Origin: Dyella sp. BiH032 | Lineage (GTDB): Bacteria; Pseudomonadota; Gammaproteobacteria; Xanthomonadales; Rhodanobacteraceae | Direction: 5' to 3' | Length of the DNA: 64,000 bases | NCBI RefSeq assembly: GCF_031954525.1 | Contig: NZ_CP134867.1 | Location: 372,001-436,000 of the forward strand | Shown here: in pieces, positions 17,652 to 25,929 of the stretch | How positions within the stretch are numbered: position 1 is the first letter of the stretch | How the letters are laid out: each line of letters opens with the position of its first letter | Program-made: the position numbers and the translations under genes | Notes under the pieces: model-generated | What the model saw: only the letters and a program-made list of their open reading frames with translations | Database searches by the model: none | What the model was told of the DNA's origin: nothing

Positions 17652-18385
17652 ACCTGTTCAAGAAAAAATCGCCGGCTGGGCCGGTGAACGAGGCCGCGCG
17701 CCAAGACAGCCACGCCGCGCCGAACCCCTATCTCAATGCCCAGCGCGTCTGGAACTCGCACGTGGGGAGCCTGGTGGCGTCGCGCACGATCTGGCAGCTC
17801 GTCGGCATCGTTTCTCTGCTGATCGTGCTGGCCAGCGTCGGCGGGCTTATCTACGTTGGGAGCCAGTCGAAATTCATTCCTTACGTGGTCGAAGTCGACA
17901 AGATCGGCGCCGCGGTGGCCGCTGCCCCCGTGTCGCGCGCATCGCCGGTCGACCAGCGTGTGGTTCGAGCGGCGGTGGCCGACTTCGTCGGCAATGCCCG
18001 ACTGGTGACTCCGGACATCGCGTTGCAGCGCAAGGCGGTGTTCCAGGTATATGCGATGCTGGGCAAGCGTTCGCCGGCCACGAACAAGATGACGGCCTTC
18101 CTCAACGGCGATCCCGCATCCAATCCGTTCAAGCGTGCCGAAAAGGAAACGGTCAACGTCGAGATCATTTCGGTGATTCCGCAGACCGCGCATACCTGGC
18201 AGATCGATTGGAAAGAAACCGTGCGTAATCGCGGAACAGGCGCCGTAATCGGCGAACCCTACCGCATGCGGGCGCTGGTCACCACCAAGATCAACCCCGA
18301 CACATCTGGCGCCAGCGAGGAGCTCATGCGCGCCAATCCCCTTGGCATCTACATCTCCGACTACGCCTGGTCGAAGCAGAACTGA
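17648..18385 (+). CDS. trbF: TrbF/VirB8-like inner-membrane scaffold protein
   Basis: A 245-residue bitopic protein. It has a short cytoplasmic N-terminus with PNPYLNAQRVWN, one membrane helix (about residues 45-68) and a periplasmic NTF2-like domain. Conserved VirB8/TrbF segments are FIPYVVEVDKIG, the NPFKRAEKETVNVEI region, and WQIDWKETVRNRGTG. The ATG overlaps the trbE stop by 4 bp (ATGA). It lies 11 bp before trbG. Confidence 0.92.
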   Translation: MNLFKKKSPAGPVNEAARQDSHAAPNPYLNAQRVWNSHVGSLVASRTIWQLVGIVSLLIVLASVGGLIYVGSQSKFIPYVVEVDKIGAAVAAAPVSRASPVDQRVVRAAVADFVGNARLVTPDIALQRKAVFQVYAMLGKRSPATNKMTAFLNGDPASNPFKRAEKETVNVEIISVIPQTAHTWQIDWKETVRNRGTGAVIGEPYRMRALVTTKINPDTSGASEELMRANPLGIYISDYAWSKQN

Positions 18386-18396
18386 AGAGTAACGTT

Positions 18397-19290
18397 ATGA
18401 AAAAGCTATTCATTGCCATGGCGTTCGGCCTGGCTTCTCACGCGGTCGCCGCTCAGTCGGATTCCGCATTGGCCGAGCAGTTCTTCAACAAGAGCAACCC
18501 CAAGCTCACGCCTCAGGAAAAGGCCGGCATCGACCTGTCTAAGAAGTGGATCGCCGAGTCCGGTCAGGCAGTCAAGCCGGTGCCGGGTTCCGATGGCACG
18601 ATTCGCTTCGTCTATGGCGCCTCGCAGCCGAGCATCGTATGCGCGGTAATGCAGGTGTGCGACGTGGAGCTGCAGCCTGGCGAACAAGTGAACTCCGTCA
18701 ATCTGGGCGATTCGGTGCGTTGGCTGGTCGAGCCGGCAATCAGCGGCAGCGGCAATCGGTCCGTGCAGCACCTGATCATCAAGCCGCTTGATGTAGGTCT
18801 GGAAACGTCGCTTATCGTCACTACGGACGTACGCACCTACCACCTGCGTCTTCGTTCGCACCGCACGGACTATATGCCACGCGTCGCTTTCAGCTATCCG
18901 GAAGACGCTGCCGCCAAGTTCGCCGCCATCAAGCGTGCCGAAGAAGTGGAACGCAAAGCGAACACGATCCCGGCGACCGGTGAGTATTTGGGTAACCTCG
19001 ACTTCCGCTATCGAGTCAGCGGGAAAGCATCGTGGAAGCCGGTGCGCGTTTACAACGACGGCACCAAGACGATCATCGAGATGCCCAAGAGCATGAGTGA
19101 GACCGAAGCTCCGACGCTGCTTGCGCTCCGCGAAAGCGGCTCGCCGTTCCAGAAGGACGAGCAGGTCATGATCAATTATCGCCTGCAGGGCAATCGCTAC
19201 GTCGTGGACGCGTTGTTCGACAAAGCCATGCTGATCGCCGGGGTTGGCGCTTCGCAGAAGAAGATCGTCATCGAGCGGGTGAAGCCATGA
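18397..19290 (+). CDS. trbG: TrbG/VirB9-like outer-membrane core protein
   Basis: A 297-residue periplasmic protein. A signal peptide ends at AVAAQ. The N-terminal VirB9 domain has IRFVYGASQPSIVCAVMQVCDVELQPGEQV and RWLVEPAISG, and RTYHLRLRSHRTDYMPRVAFSYPED follows. The C-terminal domain includes NLDFRYRVSGKASWKPVRVYNDGTKTII and ends VVDALFDKAMLIAGVG. With TrbH (VirB7 role) and TrbI it should form the outer-membrane ring. Its end overlaps trbH by 4 bp. Confidence 0.93.
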   Translation: MKKLFIAMAFGLASHAVAAQSDSALAEQFFNKSNPKLTPQEKAGIDLSKKWIAESGQAVKPVPGSDGTIRFVYGASQPSIVCAVMQVCDVELQPGEQVNSVNLGDSVRWLVEPAISGSGNRSVQHLIIKPLDVGLETSLIVTTDVRTYHLRLRSHRTDYMPRVAFSYPEDAAAKFAAIKRAEEVERKANTIPATGEYLGNLDFRYRVSGKASWKPVRVYNDGTKTIIEMPKSMSETEAPTLLALRESGSPFQKDEQVMINYRLQGNRYVVDALFDKAMLIAGVGASQKKIVIERVKP

Positions 19291-19742
19291 ACTGGCGCGC
19301 CAGCCTGATGCTGACGACCTCCCTGGCGGCACTGCTCGCCGGTTGTGCCGGTCTGCCTTCGTCGCAGACCTCGGCACCGCCAGCCGAGCTTCTCGCTGCG
19401 ACCACGAAGGGCGATATCGTCGATCTGCTGGTAGAGCTGTATCCGCCGGCGCAAACGCAGCTGAGCCTCGCCAAACCACCTCACGACGCGCTGGGCCAGG
19501 CCTTGGTCACATCACTGCGCGAGCGTGGCTATGCGATCGAGGAACCCGAAGCTGTTCGTGCTGCGCGCACCATGCCACCTGGCAACGGCCTCGTGCTGGA
19601 TTACCGGCTGACACTCGTGCAACACGATGCGATCTACGACCTGACTGTAACGGTGGGCAAGACCCGCCTAAGCCGTGTCTATGTGCTCGGCAGCGAGGGA
19701 AACACGCTGCTGCCGGCCGGCCATTGGGCGCGAAGGGAGTAA
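19287..19742 (+). CDS. trbH: TrbH-like lipoprotein (VirB7 role)
   Basis: A 151-residue lipoprotein with a signal peptide and lipobox LLAGC (Cys about residue 19). Its size and place between trbG and trbI match RP4 TrbH, which supplies the lipoprotein function of the outer-membrane core. The body, rich in the pattern LSLAKPPHDALGQALVTSLRERGYAIEEPE, agrees with the TrbH family. The start overlaps the trbG stop (ATGA). Three bases separate it from trbI. Confidence 0.85.
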   Translation: MNWRASLMLTTSLAALLAGCAGLPSSQTSAPPAELLAATTKGDIVDLLVELYPPAQTQLSLAKPPHDALGQALVTSLRERGYAIEEPEAVRAARTMPPGNGLVLDYRLTLVQHDAIYDLTVTVGKTRLSRVYVLGSEGNTLLPAGHWARRE

Positions 19743-19745
19743 CCC

Positions 19746-21071
19746 ATGATAGATAGCCAATTCAAAGCTGAGAGTCAGGAGCCTTTTGGCCCGTCCTTGA
19801 AGGCACAGCGCACAGGTGTGCGACGCGTAAACAATCTCCCGCTCGTCATCGTGGGAGGCATCCTGGTGGTATTCCTCGTGCTGGTGGCCATCGTGGCCAG
19901 TGAGCGCGCGGCCGATGCCGGAGTGAAGAGCGGCCAGTCCGAAAATGTTTCCGCGGACGAGGGCTTGGCCGATCAGATCCTCAATGCAAGCGGAAACAGG
20001 ACCGGTGGCCTTGTCGGCGTGGAAGCGCAGCCGGCCCCATCCTTGCCTGTGGTTCGCGTGGACAACCTGGATCTGCCCCCGCCGCCGCCCTCGCCGGCCG
20101 AAGAGAAGGAGGATCCGTTGGCGGCTCAGCTCAAGGCGGCCAGGCTGGCCATGCTGCAGCGGGCCATCATGGCGAAGACGCCAGTCAGTGGCGAAGTGAA
20201 GGTCGCAGAGAAGGAAGCGAAACAGACCGCGATGGTGCCGCCGTCGCCGCAGACCCGTGCCGACGATGACTCGAGCACGGCCCAGGAGTTGCTCAAATCG
20301 ATCGGGAGCGGCACCGGTGCGGACCGATTCCGGGAGTCGATGGCGAACCTGACGGCCGGCGGAGCCGGGGCATCCGGCGCAGCCAGCACGTCTGACAGGA
20401 CCTCGGCAGCCTATGCCAAGTTCGCCGGCAATGATCGGGAAGATCGCTGGCGCCTGGACTCGTCGGCCGAGGCGCCGCGTACGCCCTATGAGTTGCGTGC
20501 CGGTTTTGTCATCCCTGCCACCCTTATTTCCGGCATCAATTCCGAACTGCCGGGCCAGATCATGGCTCAGGTCAGCCAAGACGTTTACGACACAGCCACT
20601 GGCAAGCACCGCCTCATTCCTCAGGGCACTCGGCTGGTGGGCACGTACGACGCACAGGTGGCCTACGGCCAGCGCAGGGTGCTGGTTGCCTGGCAGCGCC
20701 TGGTGTTCCCGGATGGCAAAGCGATGGATATCGGTTCGATGCCTGGTGCGGATGGCACCGGTTACTCGGGCTTCAAAGATAAGGTCAATAACCACTATCT
20801 GCGTATCTTCGGCAATGCCTTGCTGATGTCCGGTGTCGTTGCAGGCATCAACAGTTCTCAGACAAATCCTGGGAACGATCCTTTCGGCACTTCCACCAAT
20901 ACGTTGGTGACTCAGGCGCTCGCTCAGCAGATGGGGCGCGTGGCGACCGAAATGATCCAGAAGAATCTGAATATTTCGCCGACTTTGGAAATCCGGCCGG
21001 GTTATCGGTTTAACGTAATGGTGGTCAAGGATCTGACCTTCGACAGGCCGTACCAGCCGTTCGACTACTAA
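19746..21071 (+). CDS. trbI: TrbI/VirB10-like envelope-spanning protein
   Basis: A 441-residue protein spanning the envelope. It has a cytoplasmic N-terminus, one membrane helix (about residues 33-54), a proline-rich periplasmic segment with LPPPPPSP, and the conserved VirB10 barrel domain (about 255-430). That domain carries VIPATLISGINSELPGQIMAQ, the LIPQGTRLVGTYDAQVAYGQRR signature, DIGSMPGADGTGYSGFKDKV and RPGYRFNVMVVKDL. It is full length. About 100 bp separates it from trbJ, the widest gap so far within the trb block. Confidence 0.93.
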   Translation: MIDSQFKAESQEPFGPSLKAQRTGVRRVNNLPLVIVGGILVVFLVLVAIVASERAADAGVKSGQSENVSADEGLADQILNASGNRTGGLVGVEAQPAPSLPVVRVDNLDLPPPPPSPAEEKEDPLAAQLKAARLAMLQRAIMAKTPVSGEVKVAEKEAKQTAMVPPSPQTRADDDSSTAQELLKSIGSGTGADRFRESMANLTAGGAGASGAASTSDRTSAAYAKFAGNDREDRWRLDSSAEAPRTPYELRAGFVIPATLISGINSELPGQIMAQVSQDVYDTATGKHRLIPQGTRLVGTYDAQVAYGQRRVLVAWQRLVFPDGKAMDIGSMPGADGTGYSGFKDKVNNHYLRIFGNALLMSGVVAGINSSQTNPGNDPFGTSTNTLVTQALAQQMGRVATEMIQKNLNISPTLEIRPGYRFNVMVVKDLTFDRPYQPFDY

Positions 21072-21114
21072 GTGCGCGAGACCGCCGCCAAGGGACCTCA
21101 AGGCGGAGGAAGAA

Positions 21115-21135
21115 TTGCGTCGCCTTGACGCAATG
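21115..21135 (+). terminator. Hairpin between trbI and trbJ
   Basis: A perfect 8-bp inverted repeat (ATTGCGTC / GACGCAAT, 5-base loop) has no T-run. It could partly terminate transcription or protect mRNA ends. The trbJ ribosome site GGAGT lies well downstream. Confidence 0.45.
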
Positions 21136-21173
21136 GCCCCATAAAGTGGGTATCACTTCGTTGGAGTAATTAC

Positions 21174-22136
21174 ATGTTAAGCAACAAAATGAAGAAGAAC
21201 GCGCTGGGACTGATGGCATTCGTCAGCTTGGCGGCAGCTGGTTCGGCCTCTGCCCAGATGGTCGTCTATGACCCGGTCAACGAAACCCATCAGATTGCGC
21301 AGGAAGTCCTGATGGGCAGCCAGCTCACCGTCTCGACCGGTAATGCGATAGCCAATAAATTGAATGCGGGCTTCAACTTCGGCTCGTTGATAGTTCTTGA
21401 ATTCATGAAGCACGAAATCAAGAGCATCCGGCATTCGTTGACCGAGCTCGAACCGGGCAACATGCTGGACGTCACGACGAATATTTACAACGATATCCAC
21501 AATATCGATAAAAATATTACGACGATCACCGATATCACCGAGAAGAACTACGATATCGATAATGACTTCACCTGGATCACGAACAATTTCTATGGTGACG
21601 CGGTGGAGTGCCCGCCCGATGCATCGCCGGAAGAATGCAGCGTGATCATTGGCCGTGCGGACACCAATCTGGCCAAGCTGATCGACAAAGGTACCGTGGA
21701 TCAGTACATGTCCAATTACAAGGATGCGCGCTACTACCAGAACTCCGTCGCCGACAAGAGCAATCTGACTAACGTTGGCTTTGCCGCCGCCGCGAACCAG
21801 AAGCTGGCCAATGATGCTCTTGCTCAGGCGTTGAGCACCCAACGCAATTCATTGATGGGGCAGTCGGCGGGCCTGACCAAGTTGATCGAAGGTGGCATGC
21901 ACGCCCAGGGTCATGGCAAGCAACTGCAGTACGCCAACGCTCTCGCAGGACAGCAGGCCGTGCAGATGGCCGAAATGCGCAGCCTGATGCTGGCTTCCGA
22001 AAGTGCTCGCGCCGCTTCGGTGCAGGCAGCTGCCGACAAGGAAGCTCGCCAAGTGGCCTCCAAGCAGAGCCTTCGCCGTGGCCTGGAACAGGCCTCGGTT
22101 GCCGGCTCTGCCAGCAAGTCCGCTCCGCAGTACTGA
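21174..22136 (+). CDS. trbJ: TrbJ/VirB5-like protein
   Basis: A 320-residue exported protein. A signal peptide ends near SASAQ. The mature protein is mostly helical and Asn/Ala/Gln-rich, as in VirB5/TrbJ. It begins MVVYDPVNETHQIAQEVLMG, like the PTNLxQN start of the family. An unusual central insert (about residues 95-175) is rich in Asn, Asp and Ile and has two Cys (ECPPDASPEEC). The C-terminal helix has MAEMRSLMLASESARAASVQAAADKEA, typical of TrbJ. VirB5 proteins sit at the pilus tip or in mating contact. The gene is flanked by two perfect hairpins and is visibly AT-richer than its neighbours. Confidence 0.82.
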   Translation: MLSNKMKKNALGLMAFVSLAAAGSASAQMVVYDPVNETHQIAQEVLMGSQLTVSTGNAIANKLNAGFNFGSLIVLEFMKHEIKSIRHSLTELEPGNMLDVTTNIYNDIHNIDKNITTITDITEKNYDIDNDFTWITNNFYGDAVECPPDASPEECSVIIGRADTNLAKLIDKGTVDQYMSNYKDARYYQNSVADKSNLTNVGFAAAANQKLANDALAQALSTQRNSLMGQSAGLTKLIEGGMHAQGHGKQLQYANALAGQQAVQMAEMRSLMLASESARAASVQAAADKEARQVASKQSLRRGLEQASVAGSASKSAPQY

Positions 22137-22145
22137 TCTCATCAC

Positions 22146-22173
22146 GGCCCATCCGCTTTCGGGCGGATGGGCC
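22146..22173 (+). terminator. Hairpin between trbJ and trbL
   Basis: A perfect 11-bp stem (GGCCCATCCGC / GCGGATGGGCC) with a 6-base loop lies 9 bp after the trbJ stop. There is no T-run, so it may be an mRNA-processing or partial terminator structure. Confidence 0.5.
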
Positions 22174-22243
22174 ACGAGCGCGTGGCAACCTATATCCGCC
22201 GTGGCGCCGCCTAATTCCTCCTTTCTATGCAGCCACCATTACT

Positions 22244-24370
22244 ATGATTTCTTCGCCACGAGCCAGCTCGACTCGAAAATGGGCGGCGCCTCTCACATTG
22301 TTCCTATTGCTCTGCTTGTTTTCATTGGATGCGTTTGCGGCGCCGAGACACGGTGAACTCGTCTCGAGCTTGACCGAGATGTTCAATCGGCAGCAGGCGC
22401 CCGCCCTCATCCTTGATTCGGCCAAGCGCATGTTCTGGATGCTGGCCACCATGGGGCTGGTGTGGAACATGGGCGTGGTGCTGCTGCGACGCGGTGACTT
22501 CGGCGAGCTCTTCCTGGAGTTGATCCGATTCATCGTCTTCAGTGGCCTGTTCTATTGGCTGCTGACTGAGTCCACCTCAAAAGACGGATTCGTCTATAAG
22601 ATCATCGACTCGTTCGCATTGATGGGCGAGAAAGGTAAGCCTGAAGTCCTGGCCGGGAATGGTGACAACATCATCCAGTTGGGGCTGAATGTGTTCTACA
22701 AAGTTCTCCAGGAATCCCAGAACTGGGACGACGCAGATATTCTCGTCGCCTCTGGACTCGCCATCGGCACGCTGGTGGCGCTGACGCTCCTCGCTGCGCA
22801 GCTGGCTTTGGTCATCATCATGGCCTGGATGCTCGCATACGCCGGCATCTTCCTGCTTGGACTGGGCGGTACGCGCTGGACCTCCCCGGTGGCTATCGGC
22901 TTCTACAAGAACGTCCTAGCGCTTGGCGCTTCCCTCATGTTGCTCGCCTTCCTGATCAAGTTCGGCGAGGGATTCCTCGAGCAACAGGCGGCAATGGTGC
23001 TGGCTGGCTCAGGCCAGGGCCTGGATTACGTCCCGCTTGCCGACATGCTCGTCGTTTCGTTGCTGCTGGCGGTGCTGGGCATGAAGGTGCCCGGGCTAAT
23101 CTACACCACGGTGACGGGCTCACCTCTGGGGCTGCTCGGCGGTACGGCCAGCCTTGCTGGTTCGGCGTTCAGCGCCGGCGGTAGCCACGTCTACAGCACG
23201 GCGTATTCGTCGATCGCTCATTATCGCCAGGGCGGCGGCTCGCGCGGTCCGGCTCCTTCGCCGGATTTGGGCAGCGGCGGTGGTGGCAGCGTTGCCAGTG
23301 CCATCGATGCCATCCGCGGTTCCCATGCCGCAGCCTCCATGGAAGACGTGATCTTCACGCCCATGAACGCGTCGCCGCACGTGGCAGGCGCGCCGGAGGG
23401 AAGCGTATTCGGTCAGGCCCAGCATGGGGCTGCCCAGAATCAGATGCACAAGTCCCCGGTGGCCTCGGCGGTTCACCAGCATCAAGGCGAGGCGGCTCCT
23501 TGGGTTGAGCAGATCAAGCCACAAGCCCAGAGCGCCAGCCGAAACACTGCCCAAGGCACCTCGACGCAATCGGCGCAGTCCGGTGCGGTCGCTGCCGCTG
23601 CGGCACAGCGCGTTGCGGCTACGTCTTCCGAGTCGGTGACGCAGCAGGCGCGTTCCATACCGGCCACACCGGAAGAGCAATCGCTCCACGCGCAGACTTC
23701 GCAGTCGCATCAGCAAGCCTCCGCCGCTTTGGCTACTGATGGCTCCGGAGGAAAGGCGCCGTCGACGCCGCAGGCGACATCGGTTGCCATGCTTTCCTCC
23801 GGCCAGGAGGCCATGCCGACGCATGGCATGGGCACTCAGCAGAATCCACCGTTGGGTTTGCCGCACGCCAAGCCGGACATGCTGGCAGGGAACATCAAGC
23901 TCAATGCGGCGCAACAGCCCCACGTGCCGAGCGCTGGTTTCCAGCCTGAAGCGCTCAGGCAGTCGGCTCCGGCCGCTTCGCCGGGCACGCGGCGAGCCGA
24001 TGGTTCGCAGCCGTCGGCCGATATGAATACGGTGTCGACCTCATCGAGTCCGAGCCTCGCTGCCAAGGGAACGCCGCCGAACATGCCTGCCACGGCCATG
24101 GGTGCCACCGCCGATGGCCGCCAGTCGCTACCCGCGCCGTCATCGAGCCCGCTGATGTCTTCGACCGTGACCGGCGCAGGTACGACCATGACCGAGCAGA
24201 TGGCGAGGGTCAGCGCGAAGGTACGCCACAACATATCGGCGCGGCTGCCCGTGGAGAACAAACTGGAAGCCGGGCGATCGGCGACCGTTGGCGGCGCACC
24301 GCCGTTAGCGGCCGAAGATGAAGTGGCGGCCTTTCGTGATCGCCACTTGTCCGATTCCAGCGACGGGTGA
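22244..24370 (+). CDS. trbL: TrbL/VirB6-like polytopic inner-membrane protein with long disordered tail
   Basis: A 708-residue protein. After a signal-like N-terminus (ending AFAAP), about 300 residues contain the VirB6/TrbL membrane core. Hydrophobic segments lie near residues 65-80, 90-105, 165-215, 225-245 and 265-290, and the family-like GIFLLGLGGTRWTSPVAIGFYKNV is present. The last 380 or so residues are low complexity, rich in Ser, Ala, Gln, Pro and Gly, with little hydrophobicity and repeated SAQSG/AQG-type wording. RP4 TrbL has a shorter tail. VirB6 proteins form the inner-membrane part of the channel. The gene ends 13 bp before the transglycosylase gene. Confidence 0.9.
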   Translation: MISSPRASSTRKWAAPLTLFLLLCLFSLDAFAAPRHGELVSSLTEMFNRQQAPALILDSAKRMFWMLATMGLVWNMGVVLLRRGDFGELFLELIRFIVFSGLFYWLLTESTSKDGFVYKIIDSFALMGEKGKPEVLAGNGDNIIQLGLNVFYKVLQESQNWDDADILVASGLAIGTLVALTLLAAQLALVIIMAWMLAYAGIFLLGLGGTRWTSPVAIGFYKNVLALGASLMLLAFLIKFGEGFLEQQAAMVLAGSGQGLDYVPLADMLVVSLLLAVLGMKVPGLIYTTVTGSPLGLLGGTASLAGSAFSAGGSHVYSTAYSSIAHYRQGGGSRGPAPSPDLGSGGGGSVASAIDAIRGSHAAASMEDVIFTPMNASPHVAGAPEGSVFGQAQHGAAQNQMHKSPVASAVHQHQGEAAPWVEQIKPQAQSASRNTAQGTSTQSAQSGAVAAAAAQRVAATSSESVTQQARSIPATPEEQSLHAQTSQSHQQASAALATDGSGGKAPSTPQATSVAMLSSGQEAMPTHGMGTQQNPPLGLPHAKPDMLAGNIKLNAAQQPHVPSAGFQPEALRQSAPAASPGTRRADGSQPSADMNTVSTSSSPSLAAKGTPPNMPATAMGATADGRQSLPAPSSSPLMSSTVTGAGTTMTEQMARVSAKVRHNISARLPVENKLEAGRSATVGGAPPLAAEDEVAAFRDRHLSDSSDG

Positions 24371-24383
24371 CCCGGAGCGAGCC

Positions 24384-24929
24384 ATGCTGCCCGACCTCCC
24401 CGATCTGCCGCCGGAAAAACAGGAAATGGTGATTTGCGCCATCGGCGCAGGCCTTTCCTACGAAGTGCCGGTCAATATCGTGCTTGCGGTGGCCGAGCAG
24501 GAGGCCGGAAAACCCGGGCAGTGGGTGAAGAACACCAATGGCACCTACGATGTTGGCGCCATGCAGTTCAATACCGCGTACCTGGAAGAACTTAATCGCT
24601 ATGGCATCACGGCCAAGTCGGTGGCGCAGCCCGGATGCTACCCATACCAGCTCGCGGCCTGGCGCTTGCGCGGGCATCTGAAGAATGACCAGGGTGATGT
24701 CTGGACCCGCGCGGCAAACTATCACTCCCGTACGCCACGTTACAACGCCCGATACCGAGTACAGCTGATGCGCCGCGCGCAGCGCTGGCACCAGTGGCTG
24801 GGCCATCAATTTCTCGTGCACGAAGTGGGCAAGCCCACGGTATTGCGTCGCACGGCGCAAGGCACTTGCCCTGCAAACGATCCGTTCTGTGGCGTGACTC
24901 AACGAATCCTGACCCGTTTGGAGAAATAA
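24384..24929 (+). CDS. TrbN/VirB1-like lytic transglycosylase domain protein
   Basis: A 181-residue SLT-fold protein, expected to open peptidoglycan for the secretion channel. The SLT core reads NIVLAVAEQEAGKPGQWVKNTNGTYDVGAMQFNTAYLEEL, with the catalytic Glu in AVAEQEAG (residue 38 or 40). YHSRTPRYNARYR gives the C-terminal motif. The start at 24384 has GGAG upstream. No signal peptide is present from this start, and none is visible upstream in frame, which is odd because the substrate is periplasmic. Four Cys suggest an oxidised compartment. Only 2 bp separate it from the adhesin gene. Confidence 0.83.
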   Translation: MLPDLPDLPPEKQEMVICAIGAGLSYEVPVNIVLAVAEQEAGKPGQWVKNTNGTYDVGAMQFNTAYLEELNRYGITAKSVAQPGCYPYQLAAWRLRGHLKNDQGDVWTRAANYHSRTPRYNARYRVQLMRRAQRWHQWLGHQFLVHEVGKPTVLRRTAQGTCPANDPFCGVTQRILTRLEK

Positions 24930-24931
24930 AT

Positions 24932-25927
24932 ATGAAGCCTGCTTCGATCGCGCTTCTCGGCTTGTTCATCGCCTCGGCCCTGTATATGAGCAGAGCCGAG
25001 GCAACGTGCACAATCGGTGCTGACACCGGTCTCACCACTGTATCGAGTCAACTCGTCGTGGACAGCGATCTCCCCGCGGGTTCGGTTATCCGCACGTTTC
25101 AATCGGGTTTTGGGGAAGGCTCCCCAGCCATCAGTTGTACTGAGGACCACACCGTTCTGGTCGATTCTAAGCTCCAAGATCACGAGGGTGTCTCGATTGC
25201 AGGCAACGTAAGAGAGCTTTACACGAGTACAGGCCAGCCCACTGGTGTTGGTTTGCGCTTCAAATTTACCGATGCGGACACTGTTCAAAGTGATGTTCCG
25301 TACGACCGCACGATCACTTTCCGGGCTACCTCCGGAACGGTGTTATGGAGGAGTGCCGTTCGAGGCGAGTACGTCAAGCTTCGCGATAATGTCGAATATG
25401 GACCGGTAGAGACCGCCGAAACTCGTTTAGCGCGTTCGCTCATCAGCGACAGGAGGGCGTTTCCGAATGGTCTCCTGCGCCGAGTAGTGATCGGCAATAT
25501 CACGCTTATCAGGCCGACCTGCGCGATCGACGTTGGCTCCTTGAATCAGCAGGTGGACCTGGGCCAGCACTCGGTTTCGGATTTCGATAACCAGCAGGCC
25601 ACCGGTTGGATGGATTTCAGCCTGACAATGAGCAATTGCGTCAATCCAATCGAGACGATTGCCGATATCACGTTCGGCCAATTGGGTGATGCGGATGCTG
25701 CCAATCCGGGCTTGTTCTCCATGAATCAGGGTGGTCCGGATGGGCTAGGCATCGCGATCCGAGTGGCGAATCAGAATCTGGCGATGGCTCCGGGCGAGAC
25801 GCGCCAGTTCGATGTGCTCCAGACCGGCCAGTCATATGACTTCCAGGCGCGCCTTGAGCGTACGGTAGGCGAGGTCACGCCAGGCGCGGTCGATCGCTCG
25901 GTCGCGGTGCGCGTCACCTTCCGCTAG
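24932..25927 (+). CDS. Two-domain fimbrial tip-adhesin-like protein inside the trb operon
   Basis: A 331-residue exported protein. A signal peptide (to about residue 22, SRAEA/TC) is followed by an N-terminal domain of about 170 residues with two Cys and many beta strands, probably receptor binding. The pilin domain from about residue 190 has RPTCAIDVGSLNQQVDLG, the second Cys in SNCVNP, and the terminal strand GAVDRSVAVRVTFR. This layout is that of MrkD/FimH-type minor tip subunits of chaperone-usher fimbriae. The gene is 2 bp after the trbN-like stop and 2 bp before traF, with GGAGA as ribosome site, so it is co-translated with trb genes. No other tip subunit lies near the usher, 12.8 kb upstream. 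Confidence 0.82.
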   Translation: MKPASIALLGLFIASALYMSRAEATCTIGADTGLTTVSSQLVVDSDLPAGSVIRTFQSGFGEGSPAISCTEDHTVLVDSKLQDHEGVSIAGNVRELYTSTGQPTGVGLRFKFTDADTVQSDVPYDRTITFRATSGTVLWRSAVRGEYVKLRDNVEYGPVETAETRLARSLISDRRAFPNGLLRRVVIGNITLIRPTCAIDVGSLNQQVDLGQHSVSDFDNQQATGWMDFSLTMSNCVNPIETIADITFGQLGDADAANPGLFSMNQGGPDGLGIAIRVANQNLAMAPGETRQFDVLQTGQSYDFQARLERTVGEVTPGAVDRSVAVRVTFR

Positions 25928-25929
25928 CC

